The notes: a model not told the origin generated them from the sequence alone. A stretch of DNA of 64,000 bases from Agrilactobacillus composti DSM 18527 = JCM 14202 (GCF_001436375.1 NZ_AZGA01000077.1:1-64000), one strand, 5' to 3'. Positions 21,166 to 31,423 are shown, numbered from the stretch's first letter. Translations and numbers: made by a program.

Positions 21166-21414
21166 TTAATTAATGGTGTGTAGATAAGCTTCAGATTCAC
21201 AAGCGGAAAATTCCTGACATATTTCAGAATTGATGCTGGCCATTTCTGTATATCCGGCTATCAAAGACCGCATCGTTTCTTGCCGTTGTTCGAGATACTC
21301 ACTTAAGGCCGATTGAATCACTTCTTGCTCATCCACCGAATAGATGCTGCAATAAGTTTCGACTTCTTGCGTTAGTTTGGCATCAACCTTGACTAACAAC
21401 TGCTTTTGCTCCAT
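21166..21414 (-). CDS. mazE: MazE-type ribbon-helix-helix antitoxin
   Basis: Small acidic protein (82 residues) with a ribbon-helix-helix N-terminus ([20 protein letters not shown]) and a helical second half ending acidic ([16 protein letters not shown]), as needed to mask MazF. ATG 21414 lies 8 bases after GGAGGT; upstream in-frame sequence is discounted. It ends 17 bases before mazF. By analogy with NdoAI it should neutralise MazF and repress its own transcription; this is family knowledge, not shown here. Confidence 0.88.
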   Translation of the reverse strand: MEQKQLLVKVDAKLTQEVETYCSIYSVDEQEVIQSALSEYLEQRQETMRSLIAGYTEMASINSEICQEFSACESEAYLHTIN

Positions 21415-21495
21415 CTCAAATACCTCCACAATCACAAATCTACTGCAGAAATATCATAACACTTATTATGTTATTTGAGGAGGCCTAAATGTCAA

Positions 21496-22632
21496 TTATT
21501 TTGTCAAGGGCCGGTAAACCCTTGGTAGACGCGGCGTTAAAATACAGGCTAATTCGTAGTGAATGGTGTTTGAATAATCAGCGACGTCTTGTAAACTGAT
21601 GGTTTGATCTTGGTTTTGCCCCACTAATGTGACCTTTGTTCCCGTGGGATAGGCCTGGGGTAGCCGGACCATAAATTGATCCATGCAAACGCGGCCCACC
21701 ATTTCACAAAATTGACCATCGATTAAAACGTGAAAGCCCTGCAGACGCCGCAGCCAGCCATCGGCATAGCCAATGGGGATCGTGCCAATGAATTCATCTT
21801 GTTCAGCCGTATAAGTAGCGCCATAGCTGACACTATCGCCAGCGTGGATTTTCTTACAAAAAGTCAATTCAGTTTCAATGCTCAAAGCCGGCTTTAACGG
21901 ATAAGGTAAGTCTTCAATCCCCCGGCCGGAAGGATTCAAGCCATACAAGGCCACGCCAAATCGAACTAAATTGCCATTGCAAGCGGCATGCCACAGGCTG
22001 GTGGCTGAATTGGACACATGCACATACCGGGGCCGATCAGCCAAGGCGTCCACATAAGCATTAAACTTCGTAACTTGTTTGTCAAAGTAAGTGTTATCGG
22101 CTTCATCAGCGGTGGCAAAGTGGGTGAAGACCCCTTCGAATTCAAAATAGTCGGGATTTTCCTGCATAAAATGGACGGCTTTCAGAAATTCCGAGATTTC
22201 AGTGAAGCCAATGCGACCCATACCACTGTCAATGGCCAAATGCACCGCTAAGGGGCGCAATTGGACCTCTTTAGTCATAACGGCCTTGGCCTGGACCAAC
22301 CAGGCCTTAGAACCCACGGTAAGGGAGATATGGCCACTGGCTGCTAGCGCACTGCACTCAGGGTCGGTAATGCCCAACACTAAAATAGGTTCCGTAAACT
22401 TCGCTTGGCGTAAGCCCAAAGCTTCATCTAACAAGGCCACGCAAAAGCCACTGGCCCCAGCCGCTTTAGCAACTCGCGCCACGGGCACCATGCCATGGCC
22501 ATAAGCATCAGCTTTCACCACTGCAAATAACTCGGTGCCTTTATCCAAACGCTTAACTTCAGCATCAATATTGTCATAAATTGCCTGTTCATCAACGATT
22601 ACACGGGCGGTACGTAAATTACCAACTACCAT
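21496..22632 (-). CDS. alr: Alanine racemase
   Basis: PLP enzyme that makes D-alanine for peptidoglycan and teichoic acids. The PLP lysine is in [12 protein letters not shown] (K40), the second catalytic base Tyr in SYGATYTA, and the C-terminal part holds VCMDQFMV. 378 residues, normal. Its start lies 13 bases after the acpS stop and it feeds ddl and murF, which lie a few kilobases upstream on the same strand. The GGAGACGG ribosome site supports the ATG. Confidence 0.97.
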   Translation of the reverse strand: MVVGNLRTARVIVDEQAIYDNIDAEVKRLDKGTELFAVVKADAYGHGMVPVARVAKAAGASGFCVALLDEALGLRQAKFTEPILVLGITDPECSALAASGHISLTVGSKAWLVQAKAVMTKEVQLRPLAVHLAIDSGMGRIGFTEISEFLKAVHFMQENPDYFEFEGVFTHFATADEADNTYFDKQVTKFNAYVDALADRPRYVHVSNSATSLWHAACNGNLVRFGVALYGLNPSGRGIEDLPYPLKPALSIETELTFCKKIHAGDSVSYGATYTAEQDEFIGTIPIGYADGWLRRLQGFHVLIDGQFCEMVGRVCMDQFMVRLPQAYPTGTKVTLVGQNQDQTISLQDVADYSNTIHYELACILTPRLPRVYRPLTK

Positions 22633-22645
22633 TGTCCGTCTCCTT

Positions 22646-23005
22646 TTATTTTTGTAAAATAACTTGAGTCATCACTAAATTGGTAACATGAGAAATCGAA
22701 ATCAAGGCCTGACCATCAAAGGGATGCTTGGTGATGATCGGCCGACCTGTATCTGGATCATTTAAAATCTCCACATCATGTAGTGCCACCTTACCTAGCC
22801 CACTGCCATATGCCTTTGAATAAGACTCTTTGGCTGAAAAACGACCGGCTAAATATTCATAGCGACGATGACCAGTTTCGGGTAGTTTCTGAAAATCTGC
22901 TAATTCTTTAGTCGTTAATACCTTGGCCGCAAATTCGGCATTGCTTTCTTGTGCGGCTTTAATCCGATCAATCTCTGCCAAATCCACACCGATTCCTATA
23001 ATCAA
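22646..23005 (-). CDS. acpS: Holo-[acyl-carrier-protein] synthase
   Basis: Transfers 4'-phosphopantetheine from CoA to acyl carrier protein. Signature [13 protein letters not shown] with the magnesium-binding Asp at the start, then [16 protein letters not shown] in the middle. 119 residues. TTG start (LIIGIGVD) behind TTGGAGTTGG. First gene of the acpS-alr-mazE-mazF unit, an order shared with Bacillus. Confidence 0.96.
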   Translation of the reverse strand: MIIGIGVDLAEIDRIKAAQESNAEFAAKVLTTKELADFQKLPETGHRRYEYLAGRFSAKESYSKAYGSGLGKVALHDVEILNDPDTGRPIITKHPFDGQALISISHVTNLVMTQVILQK

Positions 23006-23088
23006 TTATGCCAACTCCAACCTAATATGATATGTTTTATTATACCACATTGGGCTTGAAAACCAGGTGAAAACAAGACAGCATACCA

Positions 23089-23136
23089 AAAAAACGAAGC
23101 CCCCACAGATCAAAAATCTGCAGGGACTTCGTTTTA
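23089..23136 (-). terminator. cshA terminator
   Basis: Long stem AAAACGAAG(CC)CCC / GGGACTTCGTTTT with inner CAGAT/ATCTG, and an A run on plus giving T on minus. Confidence 0.88.
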
Positions 23137-23144
23137 AAATCTAA

Positions 23145-24677
23145 CTAGGCATTGGTTCTAATCGTAAATTTACGGTTAGCGCGTTTGCCGTGACTTTCAT
23201 GATTATGGTCACTATTGCTACGGTTAGACTTGCTATGGTTGCGATCACGATCACCGTATTTCTTATTGCCTTTGTTAAAGCCGGACTTGCCGCCGCCATG
23301 ACGATAGTTGCTATGGCCATTGCGAGAAGAACTACGCTTGTGACTGCCTTTACGGTTAGGTAATGGCCGTTCAGGGGTAATCTTAACAGGCACATCTGTG
23401 GCATCTTTGCTGACCGTCTTCAGGTAAGCAGAAGCCAGTTGTAATGGCGTGAATTGTTCCAATAAATCCTCAGCAGTAGCTTCAAAGCGCTCTAAGTCGC
23501 CACCTTCAACGGCATCATTGATTTCTTCAACGGCCGTCTTCAACTGGCCCTTAAAGGCTTGTTGATCGGTTGGTGGAATTAATGGCTTCATGCGCTTCTT
23601 GGTCAATTGTTCGATGGTCTTTAAATAGCTCATCTCATTATTGGTCACAAAAGTCACAGACATCCCGGTCTTACCGGCACGGCCAGTTCTACCAATACGA
23701 TGCACATAGCTGTCAGGATCTTGGGGAATATCATAGTTGTACACGTGAGTTACACCGGAAATATCTAAGCCCCGGGCAGCCACATCGGTAGCCACTAAAA
23801 TATCCAAATCACCCTTTTTGAATTGGCGTAAAACAGCCATCCGTTTTTGTTGAGTCAAATCACCATGAATGCCTTCAGCCCGGTAACCCCGTGCTTGTAA
23901 GCCCTTGGCTAATTCGTCCACACGCCGTTTTGTCCGACCAAAAACCAATGCTAAGTCTGGATTTTGTACATCGAATAAACGGGTCATAATATCAAATTTT
24001 TCGAAATCTTTAGCCCGGACATAATACTGATCGATTAAATCAGAGGTTAATTCCTTAGACTTGATTTTGACAATTTCAGGATGATTCATAAATTTCTCGC
24101 TGATGCGCATAATTGGTGCGGGCATAGTAGCTGAGAATAAAAGCGTTTGATGGTCGTTAGGCACGTGGGTCAAGATCTTTTCGATATCTTCAATAAAGCC
24201 CATGTCTAACATTTCATCGGCTTCATCTAAAACTAAAGTCTTGATATGTTCGATCTTTAAAGCTTTACGGTTGATTAAATCCAAAAGTCGACCTGGTGTC
24301 CCAACGATAACTTGAGGCTTGTTGTTTTGGATACCGCGGATTTGACGTCTAATATCAGCGCCACCATAAACAACTTGCACTCTTGTCTTTTTAACTTGTC
24401 CTAAGCGGTAAAGTTCTTCTTGGGTTTGGATAGCCAATTCCCGTGTTGGGGAAATGATCAATGCTTGAATATCTTTTGAGGCCATATCCAAATCGTTTAA
24501 GATAGACAACCCAAATGCAGCCGTCTTCCCAGTCCCAGTTTGTGCCTGTCCAATAACATCTTTTCCAGCCATAACTAGCGGGATCGTTCCTGCTTGAATT
24601 GGGGTTGCTTCTTCAAACCCTGCTGACTGAACAGCTTCCAATAATGCGGGATCGAGATTAAGTTCCTCGAATTTCAA
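23145..24677 (-). CDS. cshA: DEAD-box ATP-dependent RNA helicase CshA
   Basis: RNA helicase of the CshA group, involved in mRNA turnover, ribosome assembly and cold adaptation. Motifs in order: Q motif [16 protein letters not shown] (45-52), [12 protein letters not shown] (151-154), SAT, and [10 protein letters not shown]. After the two RecA-like domains comes a basic, Gly-, His-, Arg- and Asn-rich tail (about 440-510) typical of CshA. The ATG is preceded by AAGGAGG and a long leader (about 110 bases) with a good promoter. Monocistronic by its strong terminator; murF lies upstream. Confidence 0.96.
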   Translation of the reverse strand: MKFEELNLDPALLEAVQSAGFEEATPIQAGTIPLVMAGKDVIGQAQTGTGKTAAFGLSILNDLDMASKDIQALIISPTRELAIQTQEELYRLGQVKKTRVQVVYGGADIRRQIRGIQNNKPQVIVGTPGRLLDLINRKALKIEHIKTLVLDEADEMLDMGFIEDIEKILTHVPNDHQTLLFSATMPAPIMRISEKFMNHPEIVKIKSKELTSDLIDQYYVRAKDFEKFDIMTRLFDVQNPDLALVFGRTKRRVDELAKGLQARGYRAEGIHGDLTQQKRMAVLRQFKKGDLDILVATDVAARGLDISGVTHVYNYDIPQDPDSYVHRIGRTGRAGKTGMSVTFVTNNEMSYLKTIEQLTKKRMKPLIPPTDQQAFKGQLKTAVEEINDAVEGGDLERFEATAEDLLEQFTPLQLASAYLKTVSKDATDVPVKITPERPLPNRKGSHKRSSSRNGHSNYRHGGGKSGFNKGNKKYGDRDRNHSKSNRSNSDHNHESHGKRANRKFTIRTNA

Positions 24678-24794
24678 ATAGTGTTCCTCCTTGAGTTTTG
24701 CCTAAACATCAATACAAAACACCGAACACACGCTTAATTGGAAGGGGTCGTTGTTTTGCAGTATAAATGTTCTCTTTCATAACGTAACTAGAAT

Positions 24795-24823
24795 ATCATA
24801 ACAAATATTTTTAGGAATAGCAA
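24795..24823 (-). promoter_or_regulatory. cshA promoter
   Basis: Minus-strand TTGCTA (24823-24818), 17-base spacer and TATGAT (24800-24795) with an extended TG. The start would be about 110 bases before the cshA ATG. The leader is long enough to hold a cold-responsive structure, but I see no clear one. Confidence 0.65.
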
Positions 24824-24827
24824 ATAA

Positions 24828-26195
24828 CTAGATCAGGTGGGCCACAACATCTTCTAAATGAAGGCCATGACTAGCTTTTAATAAAATCATATCTTCAGGG
24901 GCCAGGCTAGCCTTGATATCTTCAATCATTAAATCCTTATCGGCTAAGGCATAGTAATGCAAACGCTCTACGGAATACTTACTTTGTAAAGCGTCATAAA
25001 GGGCGGCGATATCTTTGCCGTACAAGAAGACCTCTTGAATATCAGTCGGATCTAAGTCCTCTGCTAACTGGGCATGTAGCAATTGGCTTTGCTGGCCCAG
25101 TTCCAACATATCCCCTAAAACCACTTTGCGTTCCCCGATGGTGGGGATAGCTACAAAGTTTTTCAAAACCTCTTTGACCGCCGTGGGATTAGAATTATAC
25201 ACATCACTTAAAATATCGCAGCCATTAAAGCCTTTAAGCCACTCCGTACGTTCAGCGGTGACTTTAAAATTCTTCAAGGCCGTGATCATTTGGTTCACCG
25301 GTACATGGATTTGCTGGCCCACGGCAATCGCCGCCAAGGCATTGTTCACGTTATACCCCCCCATGAGGGGTAGGACAAACTTTTTATCTGGCCACTCGTT
25401 GGTCAAAAAACTGGTTTGGGTCTTTTCAGGCACCACGTCCATGGCAAACAAATCATCAGCTGCTGTTTGGCCAAAGGTCTTGGTGGCCAGTTCATCTGTG
25501 ATCCGCTCCCGTAATAAGGGTTCGTCGCCATCATAAATCAACGTGCCATCTGCCTTAAGGCCATCCACAATTTCCATCTTGGCATCAGCAATTTTGTCCC
25601 TGGTCCCAAAAAACTCAATGTGGGCTTCACCGATCATGGTGATCACGGCAATGTCTGGCTCAGCGATGGTACTCATTTTATGCAGCTGGCCGGGCCGATC
25701 CATCCCCATCTCCAACACCAAATTTTCCGTATTAGTATCCATTCCTAAAATGGTATAAGGCACACCAATTTCATTGTTGTAATTGGCCACAGTTTTATGG
25801 GTGTTGCTTTGGGTCGCCAAAATAGCAGCGATCATGTCCTTTGTGGTGGTTTTCCCGTTGCTGCCGGTGACGGCAATGACGCGAGGATTGACCTTATGCA
25901 GATAATATTTGGCCAATTCAATAAAGGCCGTCTGGGTATCAGCCACTTCAATCGTGGGAAAATCAACCGGTTGATTGGCATGGCCCGCCTGCCAAAAACT
26001 GCCAACAGCGCCATTTTTAATGGCCGCATCAACAAAATCGTGGCCATCGCGCTGGGCAATCAATGGGACAAACAAACCACCACTTTGAAGTTGCCGAGTA
26101 TCAAAAGTGACACTCGTTACGATCCTAGTCCCCCAAGCCCCTAAGTCTGTTTGACTATGGACGGCACTTGCAACCTCATTTAAGGTCATTTTCAT
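24828..26195 (-). CDS. murF: UDP-MurNAc-tripeptide--D-alanyl-D-alanine ligase
   Basis: Adds the terminal dipeptide (or depsipeptide) to the peptidoglycan precursor. Mur ligase marks: ATP-binding VTGSNGKTTTKDM (about 109-121), central YNNEIGVPYTILG, MGMDRPGQL, and the C-terminal domain with DVYNSNPTA. 455 residues. ATG preceded by AAGGAGTT. It follows ddl by 21 bases; the two form a small operon making and adding the terminal residues. Because Ddl is F-type, this MurF presumably accepts D-Ala-D-lactate (inference). Confidence 0.96.
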   Translation of the reverse strand: MKMTLNEVASAVHSQTDLGAWGTRIVTSVTFDTRQLQSGGLFVPLIAQRDGHDFVDAAIKNGAVGSFWQAGHANQPVDFPTIEVADTQTAFIELAKYYLHKVNPRVIAVTGSNGKTTTKDMIAAILATQSNTHKTVANYNNEIGVPYTILGMDTNTENLVLEMGMDRPGQLHKMSTIAEPDIAVITMIGEAHIEFFGTRDKIADAKMEIVDGLKADGTLIYDGDEPLLRERITDELATKTFGQTAADDLFAMDVVPEKTQTSFLTNEWPDKKFVLPLMGGYNVNNALAAIAVGQQIHVPVNQMITALKNFKVTAERTEWLKGFNGCDILSDVYNSNPTAVKEVLKNFVAIPTIGERKVVLGDMLELGQQSQLLHAQLAEDLDPTDIQEVFLYGKDIAALYDALQSKYSVERLHYYALADKDLMIEDIKASLAPEDMILLKASHGLHLEDVVAHLI

Positions 26196-26216
26196 GTTTA
26201 TAAAACTCCTTATTCT

Positions 26217-27317
26217 CTAGAAATTTGCTTCAATATCCTTCTTGGTTTGATACCGTTCTAAGCCCAAGTTGATCAGTTCATCAATCAAGTCCTTATAACG
26301 CAAGCCCATCTCCTGCCACAAGTAAGGGTACATAGAATACTTGGTAAAGCCAGGCATGGTTTGAACTTCATTTAAATAAACTTCATTGCTGGTACTTAAG
26401 AAAAAGTCCACCCGTGCTAGGCCACTCCCCCCAATGGCGATGTAAGCCCGCTTCCCATAATCTTGAATCTGGGCTTTCACATCTGCATCCACTGGTGCAG
26501 GGATAATCAGCTTCGTGGTCCCATCCACAAACTTGGCATTGAAATCATAGAAGGTGCGATCCTTGCCAATCTCTCCAGGATTTGAAACATTAACGTCCTT
26601 GTTGCCTAAAATAGCTAATTCAATTTCCCGAGCATCAGGAACCCCTTGTTCAACGATGACCCGATCATCATATTTAAAGGCAAATTGAATGGCCTCTTTT
26701 AAAGCAGTCGTATCCTTTAATTGCTCAGCAGCAATCATGGAGATCCCAATACTGGAACCGGCATTGGCTGGCTTGACGAACAATGGTGGCAATAATGAGC
26801 CGGAAACTCGGTTTAAGATGCCCGTGGCATCAGCCACCCAGTCATTGTATAAAATACCTTCAAAGGGCACCTGGGGAATTCCTGCTTCTTGAAAGACAAG
26901 TTTGCTGATGATTTTATCCATACCAGTGGCTGAGGCCATAACGCCATCCCCCACGTAAGGGATATCCAACACATCTAAGAAGCCTTGGATCGTCCCATCT
27001 TCCCCATTGGTCCCGTGGAGCATTGGAAAGACAATGCTATTGTCTTTGTCAAAATCATAAGGATTAGCCAAAACCCCAGTAGATTGGCCGTCAGGATCTT
27101 GATAACTGGCTTTGTCAGCAGCGATCAAATGCAACTGTTTTTCCGATTGCAGGGGTTGTTTGAGCAAGGCGCCGGCAATAAAAGCACCCTTTTTTGTTAT
27201 GTAAACTGGCACAACTTCATGAGTTTGATAGGAAATCTCGGAAACCAGGGAAAACGCACTTAAAATTGAAATATCATGTTCGGCACTTCGACCACCGTAA
27301 AGCAGATAAATTCGCAT
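26217..27317 (-). CDS. ddl: D-alanine--D-alanine (likely D-lactate) ligase
   Basis: ATP-grasp ligase for the peptidoglycan terminus. Family marks: LLYGGRSAEHDIS at the start, FPMLHGTNGEDG (97-108), PANAGSSIGIS (183-193), and LNEVQTMPGFT. The omega-loop segment is FYDFNAKF, with Phe at residue 263. D-Ala-D-Ala ligases such as E. coli DdlB have Tyr here (AKY), while Leuconostoc and vancomycin-resistant lactobacilli have Phe (F261 in Leuconostoc). By this known switch the product should be D-Ala-D-Lac. It precedes murF on the same transcript; a conserved unknown gene precedes it. Confidence 0.95.
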   Translation of the reverse strand: MRIYLLYGGRSAEHDISILSAFSLVSEISYQTHEVVPVYITKKGAFIAGALLKQPLQSEKQLHLIAADKASYQDPDGQSTGVLANPYDFDKDNSIVFPMLHGTNGEDGTIQGFLDVLDIPYVGDGVMASATGMDKIISKLVFQEAGIPQVPFEGILYNDWVADATGILNRVSGSLLPPLFVKPANAGSSIGISMIAAEQLKDTTALKEAIQFAFKYDDRVIVEQGVPDAREIELAILGNKDVNVSNPGEIGKDRTFYDFNAKFVDGTTKLIIPAPVDADVKAQIQDYGKRAYIAIGGSGLARVDFFLSTSNEVYLNEVQTMPGFTKYSMYPYLWQEMGLRYKDLIDELINLGLERYQTKKDIEANF

Positions 27318-27341
27318 ATTCTTATCTTTCTCCTTTAAAAA

Positions 27342-28088
27342 TTAAGCTTGTAAGGTTACATTCCAATGCTGGGTCTCCCGGTTATACCGTAAGTGTCCCA
27401 GCAAAATGTCATCATCGGCTAACCAAGCGGCCTCCCCACCGCTAAAGCGATGCCGCAGTTGATACAACGGCACTTGAAAGAAGCCCCCATCCCGTTTGGC
27501 CGCCATAAAATTGAATAAAACCCCGTCGATCAGTAATTGATGCAGGGTTTGAATCGTCCCTTGGTCTAAAGGCACAAAATTCGTGGTGTTACGGCGGAAC
27601 AAGAAATTCTGTTCAAAATGATGTTGTTCAAAACAACGGACAATGGCATTGGACAAGACCCGGTAGAAATCATCTAAATGCCGATAATAAGTCTTTACAT
27701 TGCCATTTGGGACCTGCAAATAGACATAGCGATTGGCTAGTTTATAATAAAACGGGGACGACAAGTGGGTATAAGCATGTCCAAGATACAGCAATTCAGA
27801 TACCTCTAAGGGGGTCACTTCATCTAGATAAAGTGTATGTTTATAATCGATCCATTTTTTACCGTGAATTTTTGGGTTCAACAAATAACCCAAGACGTTT
27901 TCACGACCGGAAATGACGTTAAAGCCGGTATGGGGATCAATCATTTCATCAGGATCAACCGGGGACAGTAACATCAGGTGCTCAGGCACGTGTTTAAAAC
28001 TGTTCACAAAATCCCCCATACTAATGCCATAAGACAAAATCATATTGGTCACAGTTTCTAAGTGCACATATAAATAATTTTCAGACAT
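27342..28088 (-). CDS. Hypothetical protein upstream of ddl
   Basis: Unrecognised soluble protein of 248 residues. It is rich in Tyr, His, Leu and Phe, with no signal peptide, membrane helix or catalytic signature. Segments such as LYLDEVTPLEVSELLYLGHA and SSPFYYKLANRYVYLQ look like an ordered alpha/beta fold. The gene has GTGGAG before its ATG and lies 24 bases from ddl, so it is probably cotranscribed with ddl and murF. That context hints at a cell-wall link, but nothing in the protein shows one. Confidence 0.75.
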   Translation of the reverse strand: MSENYLYVHLETVTNMILSYGISMGDFVNSFKHVPEHLMLLSPVDPDEMIDPHTGFNVISGRENVLGYLLNPKIHGKKWIDYKHTLYLDEVTPLEVSELLYLGHAYTHLSSPFYYKLANRYVYLQVPNGNVKTYYRHLDDFYRVLSNAIVRCFEQHHFEQNFLFRRNTTNFVPLDQGTIQTLHQLLIDGVLFNFMAAKRDGGFFQVPLYQLRHRFSGGEAAWLADDDILLGHLRYNRETQHWNVTLQA

Positions 28089-28220
28089 GTTTTTCTAACT
28101 CCACTGGTAATGTTCAACACAAATCAACAATACTGAATAAATCCCACAATGTAAAGCTTAGTCAATCCATTTTACCACTTATGCCTATTAAAAATCAGCT
28201 AAAATTTACGAGTTCACGTC

Positions 28221-28263
28221 AAAAAAACACCAAAGCCCGGTGGGATACCGTAACTTTGGTGTG
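28221..28263 (-). terminator. cfa terminator
   Basis: Nine-base stem ACACCAAAG (28227-28235) with CTTTGGTGT (28254-28262), with a T run on minus. A smaller hairpin CCCGGT/ACCG fits in the loop. Confidence 0.85.
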
Positions 28264-28266
28264 AAT

Positions 28267-29454
28267 TTAAATTTCGTTGGCTTCGTCCATATAGTGTCTG
28301 GTCATGGGCAACCCCGTGCCGCTGGGGCCATTGGTGAGCAAATATTGAATCACATCAATGTTACCAGCTTCAAAAGATGCTGCCGCCCCTTGTAAATATA
28401 ACGACCACATGCGACTAAACGGGACGCCGTATTTGGCGATCACTTGATCGATCACTGCCTGGTAGTTTTGATACCACAATTCCAAGGTGCGCTGATAATG
28501 CCGGCGTAAGGGTTCTAAATCATCGATCTGCAAGTGGGCATCCATAATATGTTGGATATTTTCCCCCACGTTTGGGATATAGCCCCCAGGGAAAATATAC
28601 TTATTCAAGAACGGATCTACCCCCGCCCCCTCATGTTGGCCGGTGATACCGTGGATCAACGCCCGGCCGTTGGGTTTCAAGAGCTTTTGCACATCTTTGA
28701 AATACAAGCCAAGGTTTTCCTTACCCACATGTTCAAACATACCCACAGAGGTCACATAGTCGTATTGATCCTTGACTTCCCGATAGTCCGTCAATAATAC
28801 CGTGACTTGGTCTTCCAAATGGTATTGTTTAATTTGGGCCTGGCAATAATCAAATTGTTCCTGGCTCAAGGTCACGCCAGTAGCCTTTAAGCCAAAATCT
28901 TTGGCGGCCATAAGGATCAACGTGCCCCAGCCACAGCCAATGTCTAATAAACTGGCCCCAGATTTGGGATAAAGTTTATGTAAAATGTGGCGGTCTTTGT
29001 TGATTTGAGCTTGTTCTAAGGTGTCCGTATCCTGTTTAAAATAAGCACAGGAATAGGTCATGGTTTTATCTAACCACAGCCGATAAAAATCATTACCGAT
29101 GTCATAATGACTTTGTACGTCGGCTTTACTGGCTTTTTCAGAATGTGAGATTTTTGGCAGGTGCTTTAAAAATGAATTTTTCGTCAAAAAGCTGCCCGCT
29201 TGGCGATAGGCGGAGGCAATCAAAGCTTGAATACTGCCGGTGACCTCAATCACGCCTTGCATATAGGCTTCGGCCAAAACCAAAGTGGGTTTGTCTGTTA
29301 AACTCTTTAAAGGAATCTCTTGATTCATTTGAATGGTGACTGCCGCTTTTTGATCCGGTCCATAATGTTCAGTCTTGTTGTCCCAATAAGTCACGTCAAC
29401 TGGTAGATCAAAGGCGCGGCTAAAGAGTTGGCGATAAACGGTTTTCTCGAGCAT
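28267..29454 (-). CDS. cfa: Cyclopropane-fatty-acyl-phospholipid synthase
   Basis: Adds a methylene group from SAM across double bonds of membrane phospholipid acyl chains; in lactobacilli it gives lactobacillic acid and acid tolerance. The protein shows the N-terminal lipid-binding region, then SYDIG-type segment [18 protein letters not shown] motif [13 protein letters not shown], and C-terminal GGYIPN. I start at ATG 29454 ([11 protein letters not shown]), which follows GAGGGGGG; an upstream in-frame ATG at 29484 has no site. About 395 residues. Own terminator downstream. Confidence 0.96.
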   Translation of the reverse strand: MLEKTVYRQLFSRAFDLPVDVTYWDNKTEHYGPDQKAAVTIQMNQEIPLKSLTDKPTLVLAEAYMQGVIEVTGSIQALIASAYRQAGSFLTKNSFLKHLPKISHSEKASKADVQSHYDIGNDFYRLWLDKTMTYSCAYFKQDTDTLEQAQINKDRHILHKLYPKSGASLLDIGCGWGTLILMAAKDFGLKATGVTLSQEQFDYCQAQIKQYHLEDQVTVLLTDYREVKDQYDYVTSVGMFEHVGKENLGLYFKDVQKLLKPNGRALIHGITGQHEGAGVDPFLNKYIFPGGYIPNVGENIQHIMDAHLQIDDLEPLRRHYQRTLELWYQNYQAVIDQVIAKYGVPFSRMWSLYLQGAAASFEAGNIDVIQYLLTNGPSGTGLPMTRHYMDEANEI

Positions 29455-29529
29455 AAAAATCCCCCTCTTTATTAAAGTAAACAACTTATCTTACAATACT
29501 GGCCTTAAAAAGTGCAAGTTGAAGTCACA

Positions 29530-29573
29530 AAAAAATCGCGTTTCCAAGGCCCAATTTGCCCTTGAAACGCGAT
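29530..29573 (-). terminator. rpmE2 terminator
   Basis: Strong hairpin AATCGCGTTTC(C)AAGG / CCTTGAAACGCGATT with a T run on minus (A run 29529-29534 on plus). Confidence 0.9.
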
Positions 29574-29590
29574 TAACGAGAAGATAAAAA

Positions 29591-29869
29591 TTATTTAGCT
29601 TCTTCTTTGTTAGGGTTCGCATTTTTGTCTGCAAAACCATATTTCTTGTTGAAACGATCCACACGGCCATCGGCTTGTGTGAATTTCTGACGCCCAGTAT
29701 AAAATGGGTGTGAATCAGAAGAAATTTCAACCCGGATCAATGGATATTCTTTACCTTCATAATCGACGGTTTCACTAGAATTTCTCGTAGAACCAGATAC
29801 GAACTTATAGCCTGTTGCTGAATCTAAGAAAACAACGGGATGATAATCTGGATGAATGCCTTTTTTCAT
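29591..29869 (-). CDS. rpmE2: 50S ribosomal protein bL31 type B
   Basis: Large-subunit protein, zinc-free paralog form. Begins [20 protein letters not shown] and lacks the CxxC zinc pairs of type A L31; 92 residues with a charged tail. ATG 29869 follows AAAGGAGCG; the longer in-frame extension to 29950 is upstream non-coding and holds the promoter region. Type B forms often replace type A in zinc limitation, and lactobacilli frequently carry only this one. It has its own promoter and terminator. Confidence 0.97.
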   Translation of the reverse strand: MKKGIHPDYHPVVFLDSATGYKFVSGSTRNSSETVDYEGKEYPLIRVEISSDSHPFYTGRQKFTQADGRVDRFNKKYGFADKNANPNKEEAK

Positions 29870-29940
29870 AATGTTTTCGCTCCTTTGCCCTAAATCATTT
29901 GCTGAAATAGAGATATAATATCCTTCATGCACATCATAGT

Positions 29941-29969
29941 ATGATAGCATGGATTTAATTGAATAACAA
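29941..29969 (-). promoter_or_regulatory. rpmE2 promoter
   Basis: Minus-strand TTGTTA (29969-29964), 17-base spacer and TATCAT (29946-29941) preceded by TGC (extended -10). Confidence 0.7.
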
Positions 29970-29997
29970 TGACTTTTTAAATATTTCCCAGGAATTG

Positions 29998-31272
29998 CTA
30001 CTCGGGATCGTCGATGATTTTTACGTCAGCCCCTAAGGCCTGTAGCTTGTAGACCACCCGATCATACCCCCGCAAAATGTTCTCCACTTTGGAGATAGTG
30101 GTGGTGCCTTCAGCCATTAAGCCGGCAATCATCAAACAAGCCCCTGCCCGAATTTCATCGGCAGTTACTTCGGCACCCTGTAGGTGATTGACATGGTGCA
30201 AAATGATCACATCGTTTTCAATGCTGATATCCGCCCCCATGCGAATTAATTCCGGCACATGGCGGACCCGTTTAGGGTAAATGGTATCGATCACGATGCC
30301 ATCGCCTTGGGCTTTTAATAATAACGGCGTAATAGGCTGTTGTAAATCTGTGGCAAAGCCAGGATAGGGCCCAGTTTTGATCTGGACAGCATGTAGTTCA
30401 CCAGAAGGGTACACAAATATGCTATCCTCGCCCACTTCCATATTCACACCGATTTCTTCTAACTTGGCCAAATAAGAATCTAAATGCTCGCTGATAATAT
30501 TCTTGATGTTGACCCCATCGCCACAAATCGCTGCCATGGCTAAATAAGTCCCCGCCTCGATGCGATCGGGAATGATGGTGTGGGGATTGCGGGCATACAA
30601 ATGAGGCACGCCCTCAATCCGAATGGTGTCCGTTCCAGCGCCCCGGACTTTGGCCCCCATGTTATTCAGATAAGTTGCTAAATCAATAATTTCTGGCTCT
30701 TTGGCCGCATTTTCGATACTGGTTTGGCCATTGGCCGTGACGGCAGCTAAAATCAAGTTGATCGTCGCCCCTACTGAGACCATATCTAAGAAAATCCGGG
30801 CTCCATGCAGCCCTTCTTTAGGCGCGGTTATAAAAATAGCCCCATGTTCATTGCTCACTGAAGCCCCTAGGGACTCAAAACCCTTAATGTGCTGATCGAT
30901 TGGTCGGGGCCCAATGTCATCACCGCCGGGCATGCCCACGATAGCATGGCCAAAACGGCCCAGTAAGGCCCCCATAAAGTAATAAGAAGCCCGCAAGCTT
31001 TTAATCTTACCGTTTGGCAACGGCTTAAATTTAATCTCAGTGGGATCTAAAACTAAGGTATTGGTATCTTCATCAAAATCCGAATGGACGTTCATTTCTT
31101 CCAAAATAGCCATTAAATTATAGACATCTTTGATATGGGGTACGCTATCTAAAGTGACCTTAGACTCGGAAAGAATTGCCGCTGGAATCAGCGCAACAGT
31201 ACTGTTTTTGGCACCACCAATTACAACTTCACCCCGTAATTTATGGCCGCCGTGAATTATCATTTTTTTCAT
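29998..31272 (-). CDS. murA2: UDP-N-acetylglucosamine 1-carboxyvinyltransferase, Cys-to-Asp form
   Basis: First committed step of peptidoglycan synthesis: adds enolpyruvate to UDP-GlcNAc. EPSP-synthase fold; conserved K22-N23 (GGAKNS), RxxYY segment [17 protein letters not shown], and the catalytic loop [13 protein letters not shown]. The residue matching E. coli Cys115, the fosfomycin target, is Asp118 here (GGC becomes GGD). Such Asp forms, as in Mycobacterium and Chlamydia, are active and fosfomycin-insensitive. 424 residues, C-terminus full. The gene is monocistronic between pyrG and rpmE2. Confidence 0.94.
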   Translation of the reverse strand: MKKMIIHGGHKLRGEVVIGGAKNSTVALIPAAILSESKVTLDSVPHIKDVYNLMAILEEMNVHSDFDEDTNTLVLDPTEIKFKPLPNGKIKSLRASYYFMGALLGRFGHAIVGMPGGDDIGPRPIDQHIKGFESLGASVSNEHGAIFITAPKEGLHGARIFLDMVSVGATINLILAAVTANGQTSIENAAKEPEIIDLATYLNNMGAKVRGAGTDTIRIEGVPHLYARNPHTIIPDRIEAGTYLAMAAICGDGVNIKNIISEHLDSYLAKLEEIGVNMEVGEDSIFVYPSGELHAVQIKTGPYPGFATDLQQPITPLLLKAQGDGIVIDTIYPKRVRHVPELIRMGADISIENDVIILHHVNHLQGAEVTADEIRAGACLMIAGLMAEGTTTISKVENILRGYDRVVYKLQALGADVKIIDDPE

Positions 31273-31361
31273 TTTATTTTTATTCCTTATATTAAAGATA
31301 AAATATTCATCAACGTGACACTGCTATATAAGTGTTTCTCAAGCAGTTGACACTACTTGTA

Positions 31362-31390
31362 ATGATATAGAAAATGCGTCGGGATTACAA
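31362..31390 (-). promoter_or_regulatory. murA2 promoter
   Basis: Minus-strand TTGTAA (31390-31385), 17-base spacer and TATCAT (31367-31362). The remaining part of the 309-base gap 31273-31581 holds this promoter, the pyrG terminator and AT-rich sequence in which I see nothing else. Confidence 0.6.
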
Positions 31391-31423
31391 GGCAAGGTTT
31401 GTGATATTTCAATATTTTCAACA

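Noticed and set aside
29870-29950. N-terminal extension of rpmE2
   Set aside because: bL31 begins [11 protein letters not shown] after AAAGGAGCG; the extension overlaps the promoter.
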